A stretch of DNA of 64,000 bases, taken from assembly GCA_030824965.1 (NCBI GenBank), contig JAPJQV010000008.1, forward strand, positions 51,946 through 115,945, written 5' to 3'. The translations under genes were made by a program, and so were the position numbers. Below the pieces are notes generated by a model. That model was not told the DNA's origin. It saw only the letters and a list, made by a program, of their open reading frames with translations, and made no database searches. The number at the start of each line of letters is the position of its first letter. The first letter of the stretch is position 1. Positions 1 through 8,151 of this stretch are shown here, piece after piece. The stretch comes from Micavibrio sp. (lineage in GTDB: Bacteria > Pseudomonadota > Alphaproteobacteria > Micavibrionales > Micavibrionaceae).

Positions 1-508
1 ATTGCGGTGGGATGGCTTCTGATTTGCTGACATAGACGAGATCGGATACACGGCGATCGAAGGCATGTTTCGACCAGCCATAGGCATTCAACGGCTGTAA
101 CGTCGCCAGCGCTTGTGGAGCATCATCGTCTTTAAAACCTTTGCCACCGTCACCGTAAGTCGCCGCCGAAGACGCATAGATAAAACGCACATTGTTTTTT
201 GCGCACCACCGCCAGAGATCGCGGGTAAAAACGAAATTATTCTCGACGATCTTATCGACATCGGTTTCCGTAGTTGAAGAAATCGCCCCCATGTGAAAGA
301 CGACTTTTACCTCGGTTTTGTGGCGTGATAAATACTGGAACAAATCCTGCGGCGGCACGATATCGCGCAAAGCTCGTTTGGAAACATTACGCCATTTATC
401 GTCCGTTCCGAAAACGTCACAAACCACAATGTCTTCAACGCCATGCGCTTCCAGCCCTGCGACTAAATTCGACCCGATAAATCCCGCGCCGCCTGTTACA
501 ATAATCAT
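1..508 (-). CDS. hldD: ADP-L-glycero-D-manno-heptose-6-epimerase, partial (C-terminal part beyond the window edge)
   Basis: NAD-dependent epimerase of the extended SDR family that makes the heptose donor for the LPS inner core. About 169 N-terminal residues are visible against roughly 310-330 in the family. The start ATG is at 506-508. The Rossmann signature GGAGFIGSN lies near residues 6-14, followed by HMGAISSTTE and the SSAATYG strand with the catalytic serine/threonine region. The catalytic YxxxK pair reads as YGWSK. The spacing and the SSTTE motif favour HldD over UDP-glucose 4-epimerase. It is transcribed leftwards, divergent from ubiK. The protein is truncated only by the window end, not by mutation in the part seen. 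Confidence 0.82.
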   Translation of the reverse strand, partial: MIIVTGGAGFIGSNLVAGLEAHGVEDIVVCDVFGTDDKWRNVSKRALRDIVPPQDLFQYLSRHKTEVKVVFHMGAISSTTETDVDKIVENNFVFTRDLWRWCAKNNVRFIYASSAATYGDGGKGFKDDDAPQALATLQPLNAYGWSKHAFDRRVSDLVYVSKSEAIPPQ

Positions 509-656
509 AAAAACTCCTAATTTTTATCTGCCCCCATCCTAGCCAACCAATTACCTGTGGACCAGTTGTAATTAATCTTCCCCACAACTTGCACCGCATC
601 ATTTTTAGGTGGTAAACCGGACGCCGTTTCCAAAACAACATGAAAGAGTCGCTCAC

Positions 657-968
657 ATGGCTTCTGACAACCGTTTATTCGATGATTTGGCGCGCATGGC
701 TGGCGGCGCGGCAAGCCTGATTTCCACCGTTCGCCGTCAGGTTGGTTCTGATCTTAAAGAACGCGCCCAGTCCTACACATCGCGTATGGACCTGGCCACC
801 CGGGACGAAATCGAGCGTCTGCAAGCCACAATTTCGAAATTCCGTATTGAGCAGGAACAACTCAAATCGCGTGTTACTGAACTCGAAGCTGCATTAGGCA
901 AAAAAACCAGTCTTAAGCCTGCAACTGCGTCAAAAAAGAAACCTGTCAAACCTTCCAGACGGAAATAA
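657..968 (+). CDS. ubiK: UbiK-family accessory factor (BMFP domain)
   Basis: Small protein of 103 residues with a helical, coiled-coil-forming body (about residues 20-80) and a Lys/Pro-rich tail. In Enterobacteria UbiK (formerly YqiC) assists ubiquinone biosynthesis and binds membranes. Recognition rests on the N-terminal pattern DNRLFDDLARMAGGAAS and the RDEIERLQ heptad region. The ATG at 657 is preferred over a GTG at 609 because AAGAG lies just upstream and homologues begin with this MAxxN pattern. It is followed after 3 nt by ybjN, the usual alphaproteobacterial arrangement ahead of proC. The role in ubiquinone synthesis is inferred from the family. Confidence 0.75.
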   Translation: MASDNRLFDDLARMAGGAASLISTVRRQVGSDLKERAQSYTSRMDLATRDEIERLQATISKFRIEQEQLKSRVTELEAALGKKTSLKPATASKKKPVKPSRRK

Positions 969-971
969 TAA

Positions 972-1478
972 ATGCCCGATCTTTCAGAAGCCTTGTTCGA
1001 AGAAGCCGTTAATCCTTTAGATGATGCGGAAGAATACCTGCATGCCCCGGACCTTCTTTCATTTAACCGCGCCAATCGCGATGAATTATTCGTTGAAGCG
1101 CGCGGACATTATGGCAATTATAAAATGATGTTCATGTGGGATGAAATTATGGGCGCGCTGCAATTTTGCTGTGAATACGGCCTGCAGGTTTCGGATACGA
1201 ACAAGACACTCGCTGCAAATACCGTCCTTAATATTAATTCCGCCCTATGGCTTGGTCATTTCGACCTTCCGCCCGAAACCCTCTCTCCAACTTTCCGTTA
1301 TACTCAGCTATTTCGCGGCATGCAGTCTTCCGGCGCGGACCACGTTCAGGAATTGATCCGTATCGCTATCGATGAGTGTGACCGCAATTATCCCGTTTTT
1401 CTTTCCTTATGCCAAAACTCAGCTCCTGATGCGGATGATCTTAATCTTGCTATGATGCCGATTGCCGGAAGGTCATAA
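972..1478 (+). CDS. YbjN domain-containing protein
   Basis: Soluble protein of 168 residues matching the alphaproteobacterial YbjN family (putative sensory-transduction regulator or type III secretion chaperone-like fold). The family role is poorly defined; E. coli YbjN affects motility and stress responses. The central stretch with GALQFCCEYGL, then a conserved helix around LNINSALWLGHFD, is typical. It sits 3 nt after ubiK and directly before proC, an order common in alphaproteobacteria, so the three are probably one transcript. No membrane segment or signal peptide is visible. Confidence 0.72.
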   Translation: MPDLSEALFEEAVNPLDDAEEYLHAPDLLSFNRANRDELFVEARGHYGNYKMMFMWDEIMGALQFCCEYGLQVSDTNKTLAANTVLNINSALWLGHFDLPPETLSPTFRYTQLFRGMQSSGADHVQELIRIAIDECDRNYPVFLSLCQNSAPDADDLNLAMMPIAGRS

Positions 1479-1479
1479 A

Positions 1480-2256
1480 TTGGCCATACAGCAAAAAATA
1501 CTTTTGGTAGGTTGCGGTAAAATGGGTTCTGCTCTTCTTGAGCAGTGGAATAAGAATATCGGCTACCACATTTTCGTGCTGGACCCGTCAACAAAGCGCG
1601 GTTACGAAAGCCTAGATACACTCCCCGTTAAACAATTTAATATCATAGTTTTAGCCATTAAACCTCAAGTAATGGATGAAGTTTTGGCAAAACTTACTCA
1701 GCGCGTCACTGCCTCACTTTATGTCTCAATTGCCGCTGGCAAAACATTGAAATATCTTGAAGATGTGCTTCCGGACGGTCAAGCGATAATCCGCACGATG
1801 CCGAATACGCCCGCTATGGTTGGAAAAGGCATGACGGTAGCCTGCGCGAACCAGCCGGTTACGACTGCCCAGAAAATAGCGGTCAAGAACCTGTTCGAAA
1901 ACGTAGGCCAGTTTGAATGGGTTGCTGACGAAAACTTCATGGATGCAGTAACAGCAGTTAGTGGTTCCGGCCCCGCCTATGTATTTTTACTAATAGAGGA
2001 ATTAGCTAAAGCCGGGGTTGAACAAGGCTTGCCAGCCGAGCTTGCAATGAAACTTGCCCGTCAGACCGTTATCGGCTCTGCCGCTTTGGCGGAATCTCAA
2101 AAAGACGTTTCCGCAGAGACGCTACGCAAAAATGTAACCAGTCCCGGTGGAACCACCGAAGCCGCGCTTCAGATTTTAACTGATCCGAGAGGCCTAAGCC
2201 TTTTAATTAAAAGCGCTATTTCCGCTGCAACTAAAAGAAGCAAAGAGCTATCCTGA
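1480..2256 (+). CDS. proC: Pyrroline-5-carboxylate reductase
   Basis: Last step of proline synthesis: NAD(P)H-dependent reduction of 1-pyrroline-5-carboxylate. The product has 258 residues with an N-terminal Rossmann motif GCGKMG at residues 11-16, the MPNTPAMVG substrate-region motif and the C-terminal dimerisation motif VTSPGGTT. The start is a TTG at 1480: a strong GGAAGG at 1467-1472 sits 7 nt upstream, whereas a TTG at 1462 has no such site. It begins right after the ybjN stop, so translation is probably coupled. Length fits the family. Confidence 0.93.
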   Translation: MAIQQKILLVGCGKMGSALLEQWNKNIGYHIFVLDPSTKRGYESLDTLPVKQFNIIVLAIKPQVMDEVLAKLTQRVTASLYVSIAAGKTLKYLEDVLPDGQAIIRTMPNTPAMVGKGMTVACANQPVTTAQKIAVKNLFENVGQFEWVADENFMDAVTAVSGSGPAYVFLLIEELAKAGVEQGLPAELAMKLARQTVIGSAALAESQKDVSAETLRKNVTSPGGTTEAALQILTDPRGLSLLIKSAISAATKRSKELS

Positions 2257-2278
2257 TACAACGCGCTTGCCGTAAAAG

Positions 2279-2710
2279 TTACTTTTTTCTGCGCTCACTA
2301 CGGCCTTTTGTGCCCAACCCAATGTCTTTGGCAAGACGACTGCGAGTTTTTGCATAATTTGGCGCTACCATTGGATAATCTGCAGGCAATCCCCAACGTT
2401 CGCGATATTGCTCAGGAGTCATCTTGTACGCTGTTTTCAGATGACGCTTAAGCATTTTAAGCTTCTTCCCATCTTCAAGGCAGACGATATATTCGGGCAT
2501 AACTGATTTACGAATTGGCACGGCTGGCTGCGGTCGCTCCGATGGAACAGGTGATAACGACATATCACCGCCAACTCCTGAAAGCGTTTTATAAATTCGC
2601 TCTATAAGGGCCGGAATTTCCGCTGCAGGAACTGTATTATTTGACAAATGAGCCGAAACGATCTCCGTCGTCAATGCAAGTATGTCGTTATTCTTGGTTG
2701 TGTCCGCCAT
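2279..2710 (-). CDS. mucR: MucR/Ros-family transcriptional regulator
   Basis: DNA-binding regulator of 143 residues. The C-terminal Ros/MucR domain (about 72-135) has the family core VCLEDGKKLKMLKRH followed by MTPEQYRERWGLP. C77, D80 and H90 occupy the usual Ros positions, but the fourth ligand (normally His about 4 residues after H90) is replaced in the TAY segment, as in MucR homologues reported to fold without zinc. In rhizobia, Brucella and Caulobacter MucR silences or controls exopolysaccharide, motility and cell-cycle genes through AT-rich targets. It lies divergent from manC, a sugar-nucleotide gene, with an AT-rich gap between them. Convergent with proC. Confidence 0.9.
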   Translation of the reverse strand: MADTTKNNDILALTTEIVSAHLSNNTVPAAEIPALIERIYKTLSGVGGDMSLSPVPSERPQPAVPIRKSVMPEYIVCLEDGKKLKMLKRHLKTAYKMTPEQYRERWGLPADYPMVAPNYAKTRSRLAKDIGLGTKGRSERRKK

Positions 2711-2870
2711 ATTATTTGCCTTCAGGTAATTCTTTGCTTCATGGAAAGTAATTCAACTACAGAAATACTACAATACTTGCAATTACTTTAAATGCCCTTA
2801 ATGGCTGATACTCTACATACCAGCGTCTCTAGCTTTCAAAGACCTGTAAAATTGTGGTAAAGGCTATGCC
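2711..2870. promoter_or_regulatory. AT-rich divergent intergenic region between mucR and manC
   Basis: A 160-bp gap between two divergent starts. It is visibly AT-richer than the flanking genes, with short A/T runs around 2755-2800. MucR proteins bind AT-rich promoters and usually repress their own gene, so this is the natural place for autoregulation and possible control of manC. No exact operator can be assigned by eye. Confidence 0.4.
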
Positions 2871-3713
2871 ATGGGGAAAATCATACCGGTAATTCTATGC
2901 GGCGGTTCAGGGAGACGACTTTGGCCCTTAAGTAAAGCCGACATGCCAAAGCAGTTTCTCAATTTAACAGACCCTCAAACATCCTTGTTTCAAAAAACAG
3001 TTGAAAGAGCAGTTTATTTGACCGGCGCTTCGATGAATGAAACCGTTATCGTTACAAAAAAACAATACACAGAGCTTGTGAAATCCCACTTAGGCCATTC
3101 CTGCCCACATATCCTTGCCGAAACCGCTCCGAGAAATACCGGGCCCGCGATTGCGCGGGCGGCCATATATATAAGCCGTGAGTTTTCAATGGATGCAACC
3201 ATGCTCGTCATGCCATCCGACCATTATATTGCCGATTTAGAACCTCTAAAAAACGCTTTAACAATAGCCATCAAAGAAGCGGCCAACGAGCGAATTTCAT
3301 TATTTGGAGTAACTCCGCATCGTCCGGAAACAGGTTATGGCTATATTCAAACCCGTAGAAATGAACCTTTTACCGTAGAAGCTTTTATCGAGAAACCCGA
3401 TGCGGCAACAGCGGCTAAATTTATAAAATCGGAGAATTATTTGTGGAATAGCGGGATATTCGTATTTAAAGTTTCCACTATTCTTGAAGCATTCCAAACC
3501 TTGGCGCCTGAAATCATGGATCATGTCGGAAGCGACAAAGAAATTGATCCTGTTTCCTTCGACAAGGCCGTCCTGGAGAAGTTTCCCGACCTTTCGGTCA
3601 TTCCATGCGACATGAAATGGATGGATGTGGGGACCTGGGAAGGCTTGATGGAAATCATTAAAGACAAGCCTGATTACCGATATGTAGAAAAACTTCACTC
3701 ATCAGGGAATTAA
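2871..3713 (+). CDS. manC: Mannose-1-phosphate guanylyltransferase
   Basis: Makes GDP-mannose from mannose-1-phosphate and GTP for LPS or exopolysaccharide. The nucleotidyltransferase signature CGGSGRRLWPLS is at the N terminus, followed by PKQFL, MPSDHYI and the FIEKPD and YLWNSGIFVF motifs of the family. The product has 280 residues and lacks the C-terminal cupin-type phosphomannose isomerase domain found in bifunctional ManC/AlgA of about 480 residues, so it is the short monofunctional form. AAAGG lies 7-8 nt before the ATG. It precedes the phosphomannomutase gene that supplies its substrate. Confidence 0.9.
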   Translation: MGKIIPVILCGGSGRRLWPLSKADMPKQFLNLTDPQTSLFQKTVERAVYLTGASMNETVIVTKKQYTELVKSHLGHSCPHILAETAPRNTGPAIARAAIYISREFSMDATMLVMPSDHYIADLEPLKNALTIAIKEAANERISLFGVTPHRPETGYGYIQTRRNEPFTVEAFIEKPDAATAAKFIKSENYLWNSGIFVFKVSTILEAFQTLAPEIMDHVGSDKEIDPVSFDKAVLEKFPDLSVIPCDMKWMDVGTWEGLMEIIKDKPDYRYVEKLHSSGN

Positions 3714-3794
3714 ACCCTGTTTCCAGCGTTTGCATTTGCAGCAAAATCAATTTACTACAGTTGCATATTTAAAGTTATTAGGAGTTTCCGCTAC

Positions 3795-5297
3795 ATGTCC
3801 ATCAAGCCCAATACAGAAGCCTATGAACGCGAAATTTTTGTCGCCCCGCAGGGTTTCCGCGAATACGATGCGCGCTGGCTTTTCCCCGAGCAAATCAACT
3901 TACGCGGTATACAGGCTTTGGGAATGGGCATTGGTACTATCGTCCATGAAATGAAAAAGAACCCGCCAGCCGTGGTTGTCGGGCATGATTACCGTTCCTA
4001 CAGCGCGACCATCAAACAAGCCTTGACCGTTGGCCTCATGGCTGCGGGCTGCAAAGTCTATGATATCGGGCTGGCGCTCTCGCCAACCGCTTATTTTTCC
4101 CAATTCGAACTCGATTGTCCTGCAGTCGCCATGGTTACGGCGAGCCACAATGAAAACGGCTGGACAGGCGTTAAAATCGGGACTGAACGACCGATGACAT
4201 TCGGCCCGGAACTAATGGGCCACCTTAAAGATATCGTCATGAACGAAACCTATATAAAACGCGAAGGCGGCTCTTATGAATACGTAGGCGATATCAAAGA
4301 ACGCTATATTTCCGACCTTACCAAAGACGGCAAATTGAAGCGCAAACTAAAAGTCGTCGCGGCTTGCGGCAATGGCACAGCAGGCGCTTATGCTCCAGAG
4401 GCTTTGCGCCGCATAGGCTGCGAAGTGATCGAAATGGATTGCGATCTTGATTACACGTTCCCGAAATACAATCCCAATCCGGAAGATCTTGAAATGCTGC
4501 ATGCTATTGCTGCCAAAGTTAAGGAAACAGGCGCGGATATCGGCTTTGGCTTTGATGGAGATGGCGACCGTTGCGGCGTAATCGACAATACGGGTGATGA
4601 AATATTTGCTGATAAAATGGGCGTCATTTGCGCCCGGGATCTGGCCGCCATTCATAAGGACGCGGTATTTGTTGCGGACGTAAAATCTACCGGCCTTTAC
4701 AATACCGACCCTGTATTGAAGCAACTAGGCGCAAAAACCCAATACTGGAAAACCGGCCACTCCTATATGAAACGCCAGGTCAATGAATCCGGCGCGTTGG
4801 CAGGGTTTGAAAAGTCCGGCCATTTTTTCCTGAATGATCCTATCGGTCGCGGCTATGACGATGGCGTTTTAACGGCTGTCACCATTTGCCGTATTCTTGA
4901 TCGTAATCCCGATAAATCCATGTCAGATCTGAAAGATGCCCTGCCTAAAACATGGGGTTCGCCTACCATGGCGCCGTATTGCGCGGACGATGTTAAATAC
5001 GGCATGGTCGAGAAACTGACAAAAATCTATGCTGATAAAAAAGATAAAGGCGAATTGGTCTGCGGGCAAAAGATCGTCGATGTTGTGACTGTCAACGGCG
5101 TACGCTTTACGTTGGAGGACGGAAGCTGGGGTTTAATCCGCGCTTCCTCAAACAAACCTTCGCTTGTCGTTGTCGTCGAAAGCCCGGCATCTGAAGACCA
5201 GATGTTCAATGTTTTCGAAGAGATCGATACTACTTTGTCCATGTTTAAGGAAATCGGCGAATACGACCAGAAAATCAGCCGCAAAAAAGCGGCTTAA
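3795..5297 (+). CDS. Phosphomannomutase/phosphoglucomutase
   Basis: Alpha-D-phosphohexomutase of 500 residues interconverting hexose 6- and 1-phosphates. The phosphoserine loop is TASHNENG with Ser117, the metal loop is FDGDGDR at residues 253-259, and a sugar-binding GFEKSGHFF motif follows near residue 338. An AGGAG site lies 9 nt before the ATG. It is 80 bp after manC, so the two give mannose-6-P to mannose-1-P to GDP-mannose. Whether it prefers mannose or glucose cannot be read from the sequence. A hairpin terminator follows immediately. Confidence 0.9.
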   Translation: MSIKPNTEAYEREIFVAPQGFREYDARWLFPEQINLRGIQALGMGIGTIVHEMKKNPPAVVVGHDYRSYSATIKQALTVGLMAAGCKVYDIGLALSPTAYFSQFELDCPAVAMVTASHNENGWTGVKIGTERPMTFGPELMGHLKDIVMNETYIKREGGSYEYVGDIKERYISDLTKDGKLKRKLKVVAACGNGTAGAYAPEALRRIGCEVIEMDCDLDYTFPKYNPNPEDLEMLHAIAAKVKETGADIGFGFDGDGDRCGVIDNTGDEIFADKMGVICARDLAAIHKDAVFVADVKSTGLYNTDPVLKQLGAKTQYWKTGHSYMKRQVNESGALAGFEKSGHFFLNDPIGRGYDDGVLTAVTICRILDRNPDKSMSDLKDALPKTWGSPTMAPYCADDVKYGMVEKLTKIYADKKDKGELVCGQKIVDVVTVNGVRFTLEDGSWGLIRASSNKPSLVVVVESPASEDQMFNVFEEIDTTLSMFKEIGEYDQKISRKKAA

Positions 5298-5308
5298 TCC
5301 CAAAGTTT

Positions 5309-5337
5309 ATCCCCGCGAAAGCGGGGATTTTCATTTT
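5309..5337 (+). terminator. Rho-independent terminator after phosphomannomutase; also a palindromic-repeat core
   Basis: Perfect 8-bp stem ATCCCCGC / GCGGGGAT with a GAAA tetraloop, followed by a T-rich run. The same (C)CTGC-GAAA-GCAGG-like design recurs in the dispersed repeats at 8885, 12126, 25744 and 27156, so this terminator may derive from that repeat family. It reaches the tsaB stop codon and could serve both convergent genes. Confidence 0.8.
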
Positions 5338-5996
5338 TAGGCGCTTTTTACAATCCTAGGCATAACTCGCTTCGACTGACTTACTTCCGCACCCCTTATA
5401 TAAATCGGACGAGGTGCTTTTTCAGGATGATAACTGGTTTCATCGGTTTCTATATTTAATGCCATTTGCGCCATAACTTCGACATCCGGAACAATATCTC
5501 TGACAACCGCAAAGGCGGAATTTTCTGCCATATCTTCTGTCCAGATTTCCGGTTCGCCGATAGGTTCGAGATCGCCGGTAAAAGCCTGACCGTAATAATC
5601 TCCTCGTTTTGTATCGATCAAAACAACCGTGTCCCGCTGTAGTCCGCTGGCATGCGCGATAATCGCTAATGTATTAAAACCGAAGACCGGCCTGTTAATT
5701 GAAAGCCCTAAAGCCTTGGCCGTAGAAAGCCCGATTCTGACGCCGGTAAAAGAACCCGGCCCGGTCGTTACGGCTATCCGGTCGAAATCGTTATATGTAT
5801 AGCCGGCTTTACGGATAACACGATTAATCATTGGGACTAGGCATTCCGCTTGCCCGCGCTCTGTTTCGACAACCTCCGTCCAGAAATGCTCTCCGTCCGA
5901 AATGCATACTGCGCAACCGGACACGGCAGTATCCAGTGCAAGAACGATACGGCGATTTTTTGTCTTTTCCAGCTCTTCCTGCCACGTCATTTTCAT
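5337..5996 (-). CDS. tsaB: tRNA threonylcarbamoyladenosine biosynthesis protein TsaB
   Basis: ASKHA-fold pseudo-enzyme partner of TsaD in the t6A37 tRNA modification complex. The product has 219 residues. The N-terminal ALDTAVSGCAV strand and the hallmark TTGPGSFTGVRIG (about residues 77-89) are clear, followed by the GLSTAKAL helix. Homologues often start nearer residue 15, so the true start may be internal; the ATG at 5994-5996 is kept because no better in-frame start with a ribosome site is visible. Divergent from the deacetylase-like gene, with only 37 bp between starts. Confidence 0.9.
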   Translation of the reverse strand: MKMTWQEELEKTKNRRIVLALDTAVSGCAVCISDGEHFWTEVVETERGQAECLVPMINRVIRKAGYTYNDFDRIAVTTGPGSFTGVRIGLSTAKALGLSINRPVFGFNTLAIIAHASGLQRDTVVLIDTKRGDYYGQAFTGDLEPIGEPEIWTEDMAENSAFAVVRDIVPDVEVMAQMALNIETDETSYHPEKAPRPIYIRGAEVSQSKRVMPRIVKSA

Positions 5997-6033
5997 TGTT
6001 TCAACTGCGCCTCTTTATTATAGTCTGGCCTGT

Positions 6034-7107
6034 ATGGGCCATAAAATATTTCACCTGTTGTTGCTTTTGGCCTTCCTGTGCACCGGAGCCGCGCTGGCTT
6101 ATGCGGATGTACTGGAAGATAACTCCTCGCCTTCGGTCTATGCCTATTTTTCCATTACTGGCAATGGCGACGATTCCTCCTTATCATACGAGAAATTTTC
6201 GCAGCAGATCGAAGAAATCGGCCTTGGCAATTATACTGTTTTACCTCTTCCCGATCTTCTCGCCAAGCAAAAGAGCGGTGAAAGCCTTTCTCCAAATACT
6301 ATCGCACTCACTTTCGACGAACCGGACGAAGAAACTTATTCAAAAGCCATTCCCCTGCTCATCAAAAACAATATTCCTTTTACAATTTTTGTAAGCCCGG
6401 GCCTGGCCGATGGCAATGAATGGGAAACACTGAAAAACCTGCAAGAGAATGATCTTGTGACAATCGGCCTATCGTCGTTCAAATACGGCCATTTAGGCAG
6501 CTGGAGCGAAGAAAAAATCACCGAAGACTTAAATAGTGCCAAAGCTATCTACCGCGAAAAATTGGGAACGGAGCCACTTTATTTTGCCTATCCTTTGGGC
6601 GAATATTCATACCAATTTGTAAACGCCGTACAAAAAGCGGGATTTCAGGCCGCGTTTGGGCAGAATTCCGGCGTCATCATTCAATCGATGGACAGAATGA
6701 AACTTCCACGTTTTACGATGACAGATGAATTCGGAGATTTGGAACGCTTTCGCACGACGTCGAACGCCATGCCGTTTCCCGTCAAAGACATTGTGCCTGA
6801 TACGAGTTACATGACATCCATGCCCGATATAGGCTTTACGATAAGCGATCAGATTTCTGCTGATGATATGAAGAAAACAAGATGTTTTTCGTCAGGTAGC
6901 ATTCAGCCACAAACCGTCTTTCTGGGATCGGGGCGCATCGAAGTCCGGTTTCCTGAAACGCCTGTAACGGACCGCTTGCGGATTAACTGTACGATATCGG
7001 TCCCGGGCGATCTTCCTGATGACGATCCGCGTTACCGCTGGTTAGGATTTCTACTTTATTTTCCGGTAAAAACCGAACAGGCCGATTTCAGTCCTGTACA
7101 GCCCTGA
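6034..7107 (+). CDS. Exported polysaccharide deacetylase-like (NodB-fold) protein, probably non-catalytic
   Basis: 357 residues with a Sec signal peptide (hydrophobic core LLLLLAFLCTGAALA, cleavage near AYA-D). A NodB-like region spans about residues 75-225: ALTFDEPDE replaces the usual TFDDG, and FAYPLGEYS is the family motif 3/4 region. In motif 2 (normally HTxxH) the aligned stretch reads IGLSSFKYGHL, so both metal-binding histidines appear lost (Ser and Tyr). The C-terminal 120 residues are unassigned and beta-rich. Start chosen at ATG 6034 because the signal peptide begins there. The 3' end overlaps the convergent nfuA by 20 bp. A structural or binding role is inferred. Confidence 0.75.
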   Translation: MGHKIFHLLLLLAFLCTGAALAYADVLEDNSSPSVYAYFSITGNGDDSSLSYEKFSQQIEEIGLGNYTVLPLPDLLAKQKSGESLSPNTIALTFDEPDEETYSKAIPLLIKNNIPFTIFVSPGLADGNEWETLKNLQENDLVTIGLSSFKYGHLGSWSEEKITEDLNSAKAIYREKLGTEPLYFAYPLGEYSYQFVNAVQKAGFQAAFGQNSGVIIQSMDRMKLPRFTMTDEFGDLERFRTTSNAMPFPVKDIVPDTSYMTSMPDIGFTISDQISADDMKKTRCFSSGSIQPQTVFLGSGRIEVRFPETPVTDRLRINCTISVPGDLPDDDPRYRWLGFLLYFPVKTEQADFSPVQP

Positions 7108-7645
7108 CTTCAAGAACTTCCGGAACATAATGATGCATCATATTTTCGATGCCCATCTTTAATGTGACGACGGAACTCGGGCATCCGGCGCACGCTCCTT
7201 GCATCCGCAAGAATAGAATCCCTTTATCGAAATCTTCAAAAGCGATATCGCCGCCATCTCTTGCGACTGCAGGCCTCACGCGCGTTTCCAAGATTTCCTT
7301 TATCTGCTTCACGACGTCGCTGTCTGCTTCGGATATAGCGTCTTTGCCTGATGTCGCATCGCTCAAGACTTTCTGCCCTGTCGTAAAATGCTCGAACAAG
7401 GCACCAAGAACAAGCGGCTTTAACGTCAGCCATTCGCGCTCTTGTGTTTTGGTAATGGAAACAAAATCGCGCCCGAAAAAGACACCATTGACGCCTTCAA
7501 TTTTAAACAGACGCTCTGCCAAAGGCGATTTACCGATTGCCGATCCGGCAGTCGGGAAATCCGCCACACCGCGCTCCAGCACGGTTTCGCCCGGAATGAA
7601 TTTTATTGTTAGAGGATTTGGTGTCGGTTCGGTTTGTATGAACAT
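7088..7645 (-). CDS. NfuA-type Fe-S cluster carrier (NifU-like)
   Basis: 185 residues. N-terminal scaffold domain (NFU_N) starts MFIQTEPTPNPLTIKF, a strong family signature. The C-terminal NifU domain (about 107-180) carries the cluster-binding CAGC pair at residues 152 and 155. It delivers 4Fe-4S clusters to apo-proteins. The ATG overlaps the upstream usp stop (TAATG), so the two are translationally coupled. This NFU_N+NifU architecture is standard in alphaproteobacteria. Confidence 0.92.
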   Translation of the reverse strand: MFIQTEPTPNPLTIKFIPGETVLERGVADFPTAGSAIGKSPLAERLFKIEGVNGVFFGRDFVSITKTQEREWLTLKPLVLGALFEHFTTGQKVLSDATSGKDAISEADSDVVKQIKEILETRVRPAVARDGGDIAFEDFDKGILFLRMQGACAGCPSSVVTLKMGIENMMHHYVPEVLEVRAVQD

Positions 7646-8130
7646 TATGTTACTGCGTCTATTCTGTTGGTATCGAAGTTTCCTGGCACTATTACCGCAG
7701 GAACCTGCAACTCGCCAAGACCTTTTGATATAAGATAGCTAATTAAAGGTCCCGGCCCTTTGACCCCCACCCCGCCCGCCAGTATCAACTGCACGAAGCT
7801 TGGATCGGAGTTGATGGTCTCGATCACCGCACTCTTCGCTTCCCCTTCAGCTATATATAGGCCGGATATTTGGCCGGTCAATTCATGCACTTTTCGGCAG
7901 GCTTCCCAAATCTGCTTTTCCGCCTTCTCGCGCAGCTCTTTTCGCAGCATGGCTTCTACATTTCCCCAGTCCTGAAACTCTTCCATATCAATAATCTGCA
8001 GTAACGCGACATGGCCGCGGCGGTTTTGCGCACATCTGGCCGCGTAGCGCAGCGCGATTTCAAACTCAGGAGTTTCGTCGACGACGACTAAATAAACGCC
8101 CCCATCACCCTTACGAATTTTATGTTCCAT
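7645..8130 (-). CDS. Universal stress protein (UspA family)
   Basis: 161 residues with the Usp alpha/beta fold: N-terminal strand YLVVVDETPEFEIALRYAARCA, a central IDMEE region, and a C-terminal LILAGGVGVKGPGPLISYLI segment corresponding to the nucleotide-binding loop (G-x2-G-x9-G(S/T)), which is only partly conserved. It may therefore bind ATP weakly or not at all. Coupled to nfuA by a 1-nt overlap, and about 20 bp after the TIGR02186 gene on the same strand. The Usp-NfuA pairing is frequent in Rhodospirillales-like genomes. Confidence 0.85.
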   Translation of the reverse strand: MEHKIRKGDGGVYLVVVDETPEFEIALRYAARCAQNRRGHVALLQIIDMEEFQDWGNVEAMLRKELREKAEKQIWEACRKVHELTGQISGLYIAEGEAKSAVIETINSDPSFVQLILAGGVGVKGPGPLISYLISKGLGELQVPAVIVPGNFDTNRIDAVT

Positions 8131-8151
8131 GAAACTTCCTTTATGCCTGCT

